The position numbers and the translations under genes were made by a program. A DNA stretch of 64,000 nucleotides from Inia geoffrensis (lineage: Eukaryota > Chordata > Mammalia > Artiodactyla > Iniidae): the NCBI GenBank assembly GCA_036417435.1, contig CM070903.1, positions 55,156,001-55,220,000 on the forward strand, given 5' to 3'. The notes under the pieces are model-generated. The model ran no database searches and was not told the origin of the DNA. It worked only from the letters and a program-made list of their open reading frames with translations. Each line of letters opens with the position of its first letter. Position 1 is the first letter of the stretch. Positions 1 through 11,639 of the stretch are shown here, piece by piece.

Positions 1-798
1 AGTACACCAAATTACAAAAGATTAAAGCATATTAATGCTTTGAAAATAGTCTCTTTTACATAAAATTATTGTAGCATTTAATGCTGTTTCTAATATTTCC
101 AAAGATGACCAAGGAAGCTGAAGAATTGAACTTATGAGTAAAGGAGGCCAGCAATCTGCTCTCATTTACTACACTGAGGTCCAAACACAGATTGAAATCC
201 TGAGCTCCTAGGCCAGCTCATTGCTAAACAAATCTATCCTCCTTGTCTCAGCAAGACCACCCTAACCTCTGACCTCAGAGTGGTCCCTGTAGGCCTTGTT
301 AGATTTCAGATTTTATCCCAAAGGCTCCATGGAGAGTTAGCATAAGTAGATTTGCATTTTTGAGAATCTAGGAGAAGAGAAGCAAGGAGTCCTCTACAGA
401 GTTTATGGCAGTGATGCATATAAGAAAATGAGGGTCAGAATCCTATAAACTCAGAAGGATCTGAATTAGAAGGTCATTTGGATGTGAGGATGGGGGAGAA
501 GACCATGAGGATAATTGCCAGATTTCTTACCTGTAAGAGAGGAGAATGGTGGTGATACTCTTTAAGATATAGGAGAAGAAAGCTGGGAGTGGGGAACTAT
601 AGTGAGTTCAACTGTAGATATTCTGAGTTTGAAATGTCTGTGGTACATCAAATAGGAGATGTTCATTGGGCACCTTGATATGTAAATCTGAAGCTTGGAA
701 AGGGGTCTAAGCTGGTGGAACATATTTGAGAAGCTTTGCAATGTTAATGGTAGTTAATGTCTTGATAGTGGATGAGCTCAGCCTGTAAAAGTTGTGTA
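1..798. other. unique AT-rich DNA, nothing recognised
   Basis: I see no coding frame of note, no RNA gene and no repeat that I can name here. It is ordinary AT-rich mammalian non-coding sequence, ending at the 12-bp TSD of the first SINE. Confidence 0.5.
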
Positions 799-959
799 GG
801 GACTTCCCTGGTGGTCCAGTGCTTAAGACTCTGCGCTTTCCCTGCAGGGGGCATGGGTTCGGTCCCTGGTCAGGGAACTAAGATCCTGCAGGTCGCGCGG
901 CACAGCCAATAAATAAATAACGAACAAAAGAGCCATGCATTTTTTTTTAAAGCATTAAA
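799..959 (+). repeat. CHR-type tRNA-derived SINE, short form
   Basis: The head reads 'gggacttccctggtggtcc' and is followed by a tRNA-like B box ('gggttcggtccctgg') and an A/T-rich tail with 'aataaataaata'. Matching 12-bp direct repeats 'aaaagttgtgta' at 787-798 and 960-971 mark the target-site duplication and fix both ends. This is the short class: tRNA-related head, short body, tail. Such SINEs are transcribed by Pol III and mobilised by L1 proteins. Confidence 0.9.
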
Positions 960-971
960 AAAAGTTGTGTA

Positions 972-1925
972 AAATGAAAAGAGAAAAGGAATGAAAGGGG
1001 ACCTAAAATCACCAACACTTTAAAAATGTGCAGAGAAATAGGAGGAGACAAAGATTGACAAGAAACATCCAAAGAAGTAAGGGGATAGAGGGGGAAAAGG
1101 ATAATCAAATGTCATAGAATTATCAAGTAAGATACCCACCTCAATTAAAAAAGTGAATAAGAGTAGGGGCTTTACATTGTCCCTGCTTATGGGATGTTGG
1201 GGACCTTGAGCTAGTGCCAGTCAGGATTTCCATTCCCCAACCTGACTTAAGTCTTCACAGGCCCACTCTTCTTCTGTGGATGAAAACTGGGGGAAAGAGA
1301 GAATTATTTACACCGCATAGTTGAACAGAGGTTGGCTTTGAACAAAGGCTTGCAAGAGGATGGGCAATAACACTCCTGCTAGACATCACCAGGCAAAATC
1401 CAGGCCTGGACCAAGAAAATCCCCATTAGTTTCCAGTGGGAAAGGCAACTAGGAGAGTCCCTGGATGACAAGGACACAGACTCCACGCTCAGTGAGCCCT
1501 TGAACTCTTGGAAATACCTCTCACTGGGGTCCTGCTCTGAGACAGCCCTCACTCCTGGCTGCAAGAGCCCTTTCAGGTCCAGATATCTCCTTTTCATCCC
1601 CACAACTTCTCTGCTCATTTCCTCCGTCTCTCTCCATATTCAATACAGGTTTGGGGTGGGGGACGTTTTTCCTTTGGGGAGTCATGGGAAGGAAGTCTTG
1701 CTTTCACTTGTGATGCTTCCCCAAGGTACCATAGCGTTTTTTAGACCAAAAAACAGAAAGACACATTGGGTTTCTCTTTCCCACCTTGTGACATTCTTCC
1801 AATGAGGCAATGAGTTCAAAGAAACTAGCTGCTTGAATAGGGGGTGGGAGGGGGTGTCAAAGGAGAAGGAAGAGAAGGAAAATATTCTATCAGTGAGAAA
1901 AACATCATTTACTAGTATATAAACT
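972..1925. other. non-coding, nothing recognised
   Basis: Short open frames on both strands between 1379 and 1805 overlap each other, show no recognisable domain and are probably chance. No repeat family could be named. Confidence 0.45.
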
Positions 1926-1929
1926 ATTA

Positions 1930-1961
<32 letters not shown>
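1930..1961 (+). repeat. (AC)n microsatellite
   Basis: An uninterrupted AC dinucleotide run of about 16 units lies just before the MLT1 LTR. Runs of this length are commonly polymorphic in mammals. Confidence 0.95.
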
Positions 1962-1963
<2 letters not shown>

Positions 1964-1965
1964 GC

Positions 1966-2309
1966 ATGGTCTGAATGTTTGTGTCCCCCCCAAATTCATA
2001 TGTTGAAATCCTAACACCCAATATAGTGGTTTTAGAAGGTGGGGCTTTTGGAAGGAGCTTAGGTCATGCAGTGGAACCTTTATAAATGGGATGAGTGCTT
2101 TTATAAAAGAGATCCCACAGAGCTCCCTAGCCCTTTCTACCATGAGAGGATACAAGGAAAATCTGCCACCTGGAAGAGGGTCTTCACCCAACCATGCTGG
2201 TACCCTGATCTAGAATGTCCAGCCTCCAAAACTGTGAGCAGTAAATTTCTGCTGTTTATAAGCCACCCACTCTGTGCTACTTTGTTATAGCCCAAATGGA
2301 CTAAGACAG
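1966..2309 (+). mobile_element. MLT1-type (MaLR/ERVL) solitary LTR
   Basis: The block starts with 'catggtctgaatgtttgtgtccc' style sequence and continues with 'caaattcatatgttgaaatcc', 'ggtggggcttttgg' and a 3' part with 'gtgagcagtaaatttctg' and 'actaagacagc'. This is the landmark order of MaLR (MLT1/MST) LTRs in the sense direction. No internal region flanks it, so it is a solitary LTR, an ancient mammalian layer. It carries no coding capacity. Confidence 0.8.
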
Positions 2310-2457
2310 CTGGACAGTGTTAAAAAGATGACTTTTAGTCATAGTGGACAAGAACACTATTTATCTAAAAAGATAAGACTACAATGGCCAGTAGACAGAG
2401 GTGTAAAACAGGCCCTTCCCTTCCTTCTGAAGGAGCAATCAAGAAAAATAGACAGGG

Positions 2458-2668
2458 GGCTTCCCTGGTGGCGCAGTGGTTAAGAGTCCACCTGCCGATG
2501 CAGGGGACACCGGTTTGTGACCTGGTCCGGGAAGATCACACATGCCGCGGAGCGGCTGGGCCTGTGAGCCATGGCCGCTGAGCCTGCGCGTCCGGAGCCT
2601 GTGCTCCGCAACGGGAGAGGCCACAACAGTGGCAGGCCCGCATACCGCAAAAAAAAAAAAAGAAAGAA
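2458..2668 (+). repeat. CHR SINE, long-body form
   Basis: The copy has the typical head, B box and the body 'gcctgtgctccgcaacgggag', then an A-rich tail ending in '(gaaa)n'. A perfect 17-bp TSD 'aagaaaaatagacaggg' lies at 2441-2457 and 2668-2684 (the duplicate shares one A with the tail). Several CpGs are retained, which suggests a fairly recent insertion. Confidence 0.93.
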
Positions 2669-2759
2669 AGAAAAATAGACAGGGATGATAAGTATTACAT
2701 TCTTACTGAGGTCAATTTTTCCAGGGCCTAAATCCTCCTTCTACTCCAAGAATAAATTT

Positions 2760-3212
2760 GTGAATAGATAAAGAAGATGCGGTACATACACACAATGGGA
2801 TATTACTCAGCCATAGCAAAGAATGAAATAATGCCATTTGCAGCAACCTGGATGGACCTAGAGATTATCACACCAAGTGAAGTAAGCCAGACAGAGAAAG
2901 GTAAATGTCATATGATATCAGTCATATGTGGAATCTAATTTTTAAAAATGATACAAATGAACTTATTTACAAAACAGAAACAGATTCACAGATTTAGAAA
3001 ACAAACATATGGTTACCAAAGGGGAAACATATGTGGAGGGGAGGGATAAATTAGGAGTTTGGGATTAATATACACACACTACTATACATAAAATAAATAA
3101 CCAGCAAGGACCTACTGTATAGCACAGGGAACTCTGCTCAATACCACTTTGCTGTTCACCTGAAACTAACACAACATTATAAATCAACTATACTCAAATA
3201 AAATAAAAAACA
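2760..3212 (+). mobile_element. 5'-truncated L1, 3' end only
   Basis: The sequence matches the end of L1 ORF2 ('gatattactcagccat', 'ggatggacctagagattatc', 'aagtaagccagacagag') and then the 3' UTR, ending in an A-rich tail. A 12-bp TSD 'aagaataaattt' at 2748-2759 and 3213-3224 gives the borders. Only about 450 bp of the roughly 6-kb element arrived, which is typical of abortive target-primed reverse transcription. It cannot encode protein. Confidence 0.9.
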
Positions 3213-3224
3213 AAGAATAAATTT

Positions 3225-3760
3225 CTTACTTTGGGCTGGACAATGACTCTGAGCTTCATGACACCATTAAGAATGCAAAAGATTTATAAGATAATTGAGT
3301 TAGTTCATAGATGTAAATGTTTTATCAGCCAGTATTGACCAGTTTCATATTATTTAATAGTTCCAACAAATATGGCTGTAGGTTAGGCCATTGCACCTTT
3401 TCCCCAACCTCAGGTTCAGGTAGAACCATTAGCCAAGCCACAGGCCCAAAATTTTAAAAAGTGAAAGTTGCATCTAACCCTGATATCTCTCACTCTGACA
3501 TCATCCCTCACCATATCCCAAAGTGTTAGACTTCTTATGAGGACAGGCTGGGTGGTGATCCAATTCCTCCTCCTTACATATCACTAACTACACATCTTTA
3601 AAATCTTGGCTTTTTACTTTAATTATAGGTTTTTGGCTAATGTTCACTTTTTCCATTGCATTCCTTGATACTTCAAGAAAAAATATCACAGTAAAAATAC
3701 TCAAAAATGCAGAAATGGGGGGAGCAAATATAATCTTTCTAATATAATTCTCTTAATTAG
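3225..3760. other. unique non-coding DNA
   Basis: No gene or nameable repeat was seen between the L1 tail and the MIR remnant. Confidence 0.45.
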
Positions 3761-3764
3761 AAGT

Positions 3765-3985
3765 AACTGTGGTGTAATGCTTCAGAACATTTACTCTGGA
3801 GCCAGGCTATCTGGACTAAAATCACAAGGTCACACTAGCCATGTGACTTTGGGCATATCCTGTCTTTGCCCCGAGTTTGAAAAATTAAGAAATAATCCCT
3901 GCCTCATACTATTGTTAAAATACTAAAGTTCTTAGGACATTGCCTGCCACATATTAAGTACTCAATAAATGTTATCTATTGATTG
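3765..3985 (+). repeat. MIR remnant
   Basis: Degenerate MIR landmarks occur in order: 'ctctggagccaggctatctgg', 'catgtgactttgggca', 'taataatccctgcctca'-like sequence, and a tail reading 'agtactcaataaatgttatc'. This is an old tRNA-derived SINE shared across mammals. Confidence 0.75.
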
Positions 3986-3989
3986 TCTA

Positions 3990-5090
3990 TCTATTGACTG
4001 TACTGTTTTACACACTTCATTTGCAAGCTCATTTTCAGCTCCTTACCTTAACTTTATCTTATATTTTCTTTAATGCCCATCATTATGCCAAAGATAATAA
4101 TTAGTCACTGATAATGATGATACTACAAATGATAAGAATGAAGTCACAAGATGCCACAAAAGAGAACTCAGGCTTTTGGTCCATAGTGGCTTAGGCATCT
4201 TGGGAAAATATTATTGGTGAATCTGACCCCTACCTTAACAAGTTACCAGAGGAAAAAAAACTCAGTGTTTGTGAAGAAAAACACCAGCTCTCAATAACCA
4301 ATTTGACTCACATTACAATCAGTTTAAACATTACTGTACAATATAGTTTGCCCCAAAAACATTCATTTCAAGTGACTGAAGTAATATATAATTTGTCATA
4401 ATATAGGATGTATTATGCTAATGTATTTTCATACCAAGATAGGGCATTTAACCAATTAATCCGTTACAATAACAAAAAAAGGAATTAGTATTAGTCTGGT
4501 ATCATCAAAAAATCTTTTAAAAGTTTTTTGACAGTGTCAGCTGGGAGTAAAAATGGACTAAACAATTGAGTCCAAGGTTAGCAATTATGTTCAGGGTGCT
4601 ACTGTAATGGAATTTCTTATTATAAATTAAAAAGAATATAGAATTTTTAACACAGAGGAGTAACCACTCTGACACTTAGGCCCAAAAGGCTAAAAAGAAA
4701 TATCCTTAATATTAACCTGACATGGTGACCTCATTATACCTTAGTCAGTGTAATCCTTAGCCATTAGCTGATATATAGATTTTTGTACATGAGGGTATTA
4801 TTCTCTCTGAAAAAGAAATGCCTTTTGAAACATTTCAAATAATGTATTATAAAAGCTTTCTGGTGAAGTTCTGGGGCAGTGGTGAGAATGTGGAGGTAGG
4901 GAGAATGCTATTTTTAGACTCTAAAGTGACTTTTTGTTACTGAGTATAAGCTAACCTGATTTGAACTTGGAACTTCCAGAAGGATCTCATGTTGAAACAG
5001 GACTAACTTCTCTCTTGAGGAATTCTGTATTTAAATAGAAAGATCAAGGTAGTTGTTGGGTGAGGTCAAGGAACTATGATAAGCAGCATT
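3990..5090. other. AT-rich non-coding DNA
   Basis: Nothing coding or repetitive was recognised. Confidence 0.45.
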
Positions 5091-5095
5091 AGAGC

Positions 5096-5205
5096 TGTAT
5101 GTGTATATGTATGTGTGTATATACATATATGTATGTGTATGACTGTGTATACGTGTATTGTATATGTGTATATTTATATAAATGTGTGTGTGTGTATGTA
5201 CACAG
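5096..5205. repeat. degenerate (TG/TA)n low-complexity tract
   Basis: About 110 bp of mixed TG, TA and TATG dinucleotide-like repeat runs into the flank of a reverse-strand SINE. The open frames across it are products of the repeat. Confidence 0.85.
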
Positions 5206-5248
5206 TGTGGGAAACCCTCCAGATCCACCCTTCAGATATCAGGCACAC

Positions 5249-5404
5249 GTTGTGGAGCACAGGCTCTGGACGCGCGGGCTCAGCGGCCATGGCTCACGGG
5301 TGCAGCTGCTCCACGGCATGTGGGATCCTCCCGGACCGGGGCACGAACCCGCGTCCCCTGCATCGGCAGGCGGACTCTCAACCACTGCGACACCAGGGAA
5401 GCCC
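5249..5404 (-). repeat. CHR SINE, reverse strand, no A-tail
   Basis: Read on the minus strand, the head and B box ('gggttcgtgcccc') start at 5404 and the body stops at about 5249, inside the 'gcctgtgctcc' segment. There is no poly-A. A 9-bp direct repeat 'caggcacac' at 5240-5248 and 5405-5413 borders it exactly. Loss of the tail with flanking repeats kept is unusual for a SINE. Confidence 0.85.
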
Positions 5405-5413
5405 CAGGCACAC

Positions 5414-6467
5414 ATTTTGCCAGTTGTTTGGGAGATTGGTTACAGCCTGCTAACAACTGAGGTCTCTCTAGCAACTGCCCTCAGGCGAAGAGATGACTCA
5501 GTCAAGTTCACCCCTTACGCCCCGGGGGCAGTGCACACACAATGATTCAACAATGTGGGTGTACCAAGGCTAGGCCTCTTTGTCTCGATTCAGAGCAACT
5601 ATAAAGGACTATACCAGCTCCAGAGATTTCCTGTGGTATTATATTAGCTGAAGCCTTTGTTCTATCTGCATTACTTCCCTCACTCCCTCATAGGGGTTGT
5701 TCTGGAACACATGCCCCAGTAAACTTCCTGGACACAAATCTCCATCTCAGAGTGTGTTTCCCAGAGAACCAAAACTCAGACACTAAGCATTTATTATTTA
5801 GTATCACTTTTAGCAAAAGGTTAGTTTACTGATTTATAAATATTGAAGGAAGATGAAAGTAGGATGAATTCCTGAATTTAGCCAGACTATCTGTTGATAC
5901 AGAGCCAGTAAAGAACTAAGATGGTGGTTTATTATCTTGCTAGTCTGGGTACCCTTGTGTGTCTTCTCTCATGCAGACTCTCAGAAAATTGACTAAATCA
6001 TTTTTTTAAATGGGGGTGGGGACTTTCAATCCAGCTCTGCCAGTACTCCCCCAACCACCTCTACTTCTACCACCACTGCCTTTCAAAGACAGTAGTGTTG
6101 GTGTTGGGTGGTCCTTTGACATTAGAAGAGTTTAAGTCAAGACCAAGCAACTAACATTGCAAGGAAGGACAGTGGAGATAGCAAATTAGTGTATCTTTCC
6201 AGTATAATAATAGCCAATACGTGGTACTTTAGATAAGCAGTGGGTAACAGAGAAGTTAGCAAGATGTAATCAGGGCATGTCCAACACTGAGAATCAGTTG
6301 AGAGAAGCTGCAACTTAGAGACCAAAGTAGGTAGGCAGTTGCATCAAAGAGATTTCGAAGCAACACAGTCACGGAACTGAGGTCCAGAGCTAAGTTCCAG
6401 TGGTACATGTGGGAAGGGTGTGGGCCTACATTTACTGGGAGAATACACATCTAAAAAGGAGCCACCA
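5414..6467. other. unique non-coding DNA
   Basis: No gene or named repeat was recognised. The final 14 bases (6454-6467) are the left TSD of the next SINE. Confidence 0.45.
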
Positions 6468-6585
6468 GACTTCTCTGGCAGTCCAATGGTTAATACTCCA
6501 CGCTTCCAATGCAGGGGGTGCGGGTTCGATCCCTGGTCAGGGAACTAAAGTCCCACACGCCACACAGCCAAGAAAATAAAAAATT
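6468..6585 (+). repeat. CHR SINE, short form
   Basis: The head 'gacttctctggcagtcc', B box 'gggttcgatccctgg' and a short A-rich tail are present. The TSD 'aaaaggagccacca' lies at 6454-6467 and 6586-6599. Confidence 0.92.
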
Positions 6586-6599
6586 AAAAGGAGCCACCA

Positions 6600-7465
6600 T
6601 GTGACTCTCTCCCATATTCTTCAGTAGTTTGGTTTCCCACTAGTTCCTCAACATGTTTTCATTATAGTAATAATCATCTTTTTCAAAAATTATTTGGCAC
6701 TTTTTAATTTTTGGAGAATGTTCTTATGGGTTGAAACCTGCTTCCATTACTGCAGATCCAGCTTCTCAGGGGCTAGAACTTGGGCAGAGGCTGGCAGCCA
6801 GGACTCCAACAAGACAGAGCCTGGCTGCCAAAACTCAGGCACAAATATAAATAGTAAGATTGAATAGACCCTTGGTCAAGTTCTTTTGTCTAAGAACACG
6901 ATTGATTGGTTGATTTCACAGCCTTGGGTGGGGCTAAACCTACAGGTAGGGATCAGGAAATCCCAGCTATAGACAGAGGAAGCATGTGAGGAGAGTGAAC
7001 CAGGAAAATTATTTCAATAGGACAGAGGCAAGACCTGGGATAGTCAGGCAGTTGTCAAATACTAAGGGGAAAGTGGCTATTTGGAGAACATCACTACTGC
7101 AGAAAAAACTTGAAAAACCTTTTGGGAAGAAAGAAACTGTAGGTACAGGAGGAAATAATGTATACATTCCACTTACTGTTTGTGAAAAATAACTTTGCCC
7201 ACAGCATACGAAGTAGGCGCATCTCTCGTATGTGAACCTCTGAAGGCTTTCCCTGAAGGGCTAAGATATGTTATAAACACTTATTCTCCAGCCTAAGCAG
7301 AATTAAGCTCATTAGTTTTTTTCCCCCAGTGGTCTGATAAAACCAAAATTCTACTGAACCTAATAAACATTGGTCTAAAAATATTTAAAAGATTAACTCA
7401 GAAGATAATGATGATGGTGTCTCATGTGTTTTATGGTTGATAAAACTTGATCACACATAATCTCA
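6600..7465. other. unique non-coding DNA
   Basis: A 68-codon open frame at 6986-7192 has no recognisable domain and no coding context. I treat it as chance. Confidence 0.45.
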
Positions 7466-7469
7466 CTTG

Positions 7470-7620
7470 AAGAATGTTATATTCTATTATATACTATAAT
7501 CATTATTTTATAGATGAGAAAGTTGTAAGAGACATCTTGCCAGGAGGTATCAGAGCCAGGACAGAAATTGAGATATCTGGACTCCTAGCTCAATTCTCAT
7601 CACACTATTCCATAGGACCT
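7470..7620 (+). repeat. MIR-like remnant
   Basis: Degenerate 'attattttatagatgagaaag' followed by 'ggtatcagagccaggaca' matches the central MIR core order. It is weak and highly diverged. Confidence 0.5.
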
Positions 7621-7624
7621 CTCT

Positions 7625-10600
7625 AAACCTATATAACACTTAGAATCAGATATGCTATGAATACTCAATAAATGTGAATTAAAGGAACATTCTGTGATTA
7701 GCATTGTTTACCTGTGACATGACATTTTCTGCCACCCAGTGGTTTTCTAGACCTAATAAGGATGTGAAGATACCTTTTTGGGGCTCAGCTTCCAATTGTA
7801 AAATACAGACTTTGGAATAGATACTTTAAAAGATTCCTTCCAAATATAAAATCTAACAGATTTCTTCTCCAGTAAATGATGCACAAGTCTTCACTATCTG
7901 GTAACTTGTAGAGGGGTGTGGGTTTGTGTGTGTATATATATATACATGTGCATATCTGTGTTGGCACAAAAGACTTTCCATATTGATTACACCCAAAGGG
8001 TTGCAACTGATGTTCATTAAGGGATATTCGATGGCTCAAAATTTGCCTGTATTTCTTATATTCGTAGGGTTCTTTCCTTCCTTTGAATCTTCTCATGTGT
8101 ATTTAGGGGTATACCTACTTAACTGATAGCTTTCTAGTCCTAGTTAATTGAAGTTTAACTTACATGACTCTATTAGTAATCAATCATTCACTAATACTGA
8201 TATAAACTATGAGACAGAGCTTAAGGAAGCTTATTAAAGTACGCCCAGATTAGCATTTATAAGTCAGTTGTGTCATAAATGTAAGTACTCTTCATAATTA
8301 TAATTTATATACTTATAAATATATATATTTAAACTATAAAACACTTGGTTCATGTGGCTTTACCATTTACAGCTTTCTTTCACATACACCCACAGGGCTT
8401 TCTGTGAAATAGCTATGTGACCTTTGAGTCATCCCCACTTATTTCTTTGCCTAGGCCATTATGTGACTCTTGACTCTCCTGAATTCTTTCCTCTGGTATG
8501 TTACAAATACAGCCCACGAACTTTAGAAATATGCCTACTACCCAAAAGATCCAGCTTGATGTTTTACAAAAGCTATAAATGGAGACTAATAAGTGACCTC
8601 AGTAATGCGAGGTATCTAAAATTCCAAAATAATTCAGCTCTACACACAGAGACTGGAACATTTGTCTTCATGAAGAAGCAGACGTACACTGGGAATCTGA
8701 CTGGACCTCCTTATCTGTGATAAAGTACCCTGTGCAGCAGTCATGAAGCCTTAGTTTTGGAAGAGATTTCAGAATACTGCTGGAAACATGCATTAGGACA
8801 TTCTATGCTGTTTTGGCTTAATTGTTGCTCTGCTTCTTTTGATGAACTGTTTGTTCATTTTAACAACTTACTTCACACAGTCAAGGATGAAAATGTTTCA
8901 CCAAAGGAGCCAGTCCTGTGAGACTGACTTCCTGTTTACCCAGGAACTAGTGCCGACTTTTTCAGTATACTAATTATTGCGTATGTGAGGCTGTACTACT
9001 CAAACTGACTTTTATGTCATTATATTTGCATATGCTTTATTAGTCTTGATGTACATACATCTGTTTTCACCATCATTTTTTTGTTTTTTTTCTGTTTTTG
9101 ACTTGCTCTTCTCCAGCTATCACCTAGCATTATTTTATCTTATTACTTTCACAGATTCTTAGATATAGTATTTTTATTTCTAAACTCGTAGATATTTACA
9201 AAGAAAAATTTTACAAAGAAAAATAAATTAATCCATGATTGAAATTTTTCTTTTATAAATTATACTTCTTTATATTAAATTATACTTCTTTATATTAAAT
9301 TATACTTTAATTATATATAATTAAATTATTTACTTTACCTGAGAGTTTGCTCACAAATTACTAAAGTGCTAACTAGATTTTTACTTTAATTTATGCTAAT
9401 TGTTGTTTCATAAGCTAATTTTCATTTTGCTTCTGTATAGCTGTCTTTGTTTCTTCTGTTGACTTTTTCATAGTTTCTTTAATTAATAAAGAATGTCTAA
9501 AATTTAGACTAGAATAAACTAAGTAAAAGCAAGATCAGAACCATATATACTCTGCTGTGAAAAGTTAATCACACAGCCTTCTGTAGAATAATTATAAAGT
9601 AATACTCTGTCAGTACAAAGGATAAAAATAGTCAATTTATAAGTCCAAGTGATAATTTTCCTAGGACTCATAAGGTCTTAAAATATAAAAATAAATCTTT
9701 TACTATCCTTCAGAAAACTAAAATTAGTATATAATTTAATCACTCATTTATATAGGCATTTGAACAAATCTAAAAGCTCAAGAAATAATGAGACAGAAAG
9801 AGATGGCTTTTATAATGTCACAAAGATAGAATTATTTTACTGCTTTACTTAGTCACTACTGAAATGAATTTCCCTATTAAATAATAAACTGGGCCAAGAC
9901 ACCATATTGGCACATATATGAATGAGTTGCCATCTTAAATTAATTCTCCTACAAAGAATGTCTCAGAAATTTGTGGGAAATCCTTGAAGAATCAAAACAT
10001 TTTATAAATAAAAAACAACTGACTAAAGATTAAATCCCTCAAGCAATATAGATGTTATAGAAATTGGCTGTAGGAGGCGTTTTCTCTGACTAAAACATTT
10101 TGAGGCTTTTTAATTGAAGAAATCATGGTATTAGAAGTTATTGCATTTGTTTTAAAATAGATAATAGATACAACTGAGATATTTACCTAGAATAAAATAT
10201 CCTTTCCATATAGGTTTGGGAAATGAACTGAGATGCCGAATCTAAAAGGCAAATAAATACTCCCAACTGTTCTGGAAAGATGGTTCTGAAAATGTTACAC
10301 CATAATTTTTACTTCCTGTCTGTGTCACAGTCCAGCAAACAGAACCAGAAGACATGATTGAAGCCAAGCTGAGCCTTTTATTAAGATCCCAGGGAAATCT
10401 GAACATACAAGGTTGTTGAAGAAAAGGAGTCAGTATGACATCCCATCTCCCCGTTTGCTCCCTCTGGATTCCTCACCTCATTTAATCTGGTTGGTTGGTA
10501 ATGTAACCCCCTCATGCCACACCCTCTGGAAGATGATCCTCTTTTAGACCTCCAAGGTCTAATCCCTGATAATCACCATTCATGGACCTAAATTTTACTT

Positions 10601-10724
10601 CCTAAAGTTACTTTTGACAGAACCATGGATTTATAAACTGCTGTAGCCTAGGGCAGAGAATAAGGATATAATTTATCACCAAACCAGGTTATTTGTGAGG
10701 GAGTAAAAGGGCTCAGTATAGTTA
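7625..10724. other. AT-rich non-coding DNA
   Basis: About 3.1 kb with no supported gene. The 98-codon frame at 8424-8720 shows no domain. A short tandem repeat at 9257-9306 is listed separately. There is no clear transposon, so most of this appears to be unique sequence or decayed beyond recognition. Confidence 0.45.
9257..9306 (+). repeat. 2.5-copy tandem repeat of a 20-bp unit
   Basis: The unit 'aaattatacttctttatatt' occurs at 9257-9276 and 9277-9296, then a half copy follows. The units are identical, so the duplication is either recent or kept homogeneous. Confidence 0.9.
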
Positions 10725-10725
10725 C

Positions 10726-11207
10726 TGTATTAGTTTCCTATTGCTGCTGTAACAAATTATTACAAACTTCATGACTTAAAACAACATAAATTTATTTTCT
10801 TACAGTTCCAGAGGTCAGAAGTTTAAAATTGGTGTCATTGGGTAAAATTCAAGATGTTGGCTTTTGGTAGATGCTCTGAGGGCAGGATCTGTTTCCTTGC
10901 CTTTTTCAGTTTCTAGAAGCTGCCTGCATTCCTTGACTCATGACCCCTTCCAGCATCACTCCAACCTCATGCTTCATTATCACATCTCCTACTACCAACT
11001 CTGATCCTCCTGCCTCCCTTCCAAAAGTACTCTGGTGATTACATTAGGCCCATCCAGCTAATCCAAGATAATATCTCCATCTCAAAATCCCTAGTGTAAT
11101 CATATCTTTAAAGTCCCTTTTACCATGTAAGGTAACAAACTCATGGGTCCTGAAAATTAGGACATAGACATCTATGGGAAATATTATTCAGTTTACCACA
11201 GTTACCA
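10726..11207 (-). mobile_element. MLT1-type solitary LTR, reverse strand
   Basis: On the plus strand it opens 'tattagtttcctattgctg' with 'ggtcagaagttt' and closes 'attattcagtttaccaca'. This is the exact reverse of an MLT1-class MaLR LTR, whose sense strand would start 'tgtggtaaactgaataat' and end 'aggaaactaataca'. At about 480 bp it is near full LTR length. No internal region is attached. Confidence 0.78.
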
Positions 11208-11299
11208 TAGGCCAGAATGTACAAAATGGGACTATCCCAACAAAACTGGGACATTGGGTCACCCTTTCCTAATAGAAAAGACAGGATTGAACGTCTAAT

Positions 11300-11625
11300 G
11301 CCATCTTATCTCTGTGTTCTTGTGATTGCCGCTCCCAAGTCCTGGAATGCTCTCCTTCTCTCACCCACAATGCCATCTCTGCTGTTTGAAATAATTCCTC
11401 TTGTTCAAGGAAAACCACCTCCACCATGAAAACTACACAGCTCAGAGTAATCTCCCCCTTCCCTGCTCCCTTTTTAGCATGGATCTGTCATCTCCTATTG
11501 CACTTGCCACCATCAGTATACCCCATTTAATATAAATATATTTGTAAATGTGTCTTTTCTCCCCTACTCGAAGTAAGTTCTTGATGGTGGGGACCATACT
11601 AGGCCAAAAGATAGCTGTAAACATT
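11300..11625 (+). mobile_element. L2 LINE 3' end fragment
   Basis: 'gtcctggaatgctctccttc' followed about 200 bp later by 'gaagtaagttcttgatggtggggacc' are the landmarks of the C-terminal coding part and 3' UTR of L2 (CR1-type LINE). The 70-codon open frame here is part of this decayed element. Confidence 0.65.
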
Positions 11626-11639
11626 CAGCCATGAAACAA

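Noticed and set aside
799..959. tRNA gene called from the SINE head
   Set aside because: The B-box-like sequence belongs to a tRNA-derived SINE; no cloverleaf or proper anticodon arm was found, and the same applies to the other copies.
1682..2191. 169-codon minus-strand open frame
   Set aside because: It crosses an (AC)n microsatellite (poly Cys-Val) and an MLT1 LTR; no domain.
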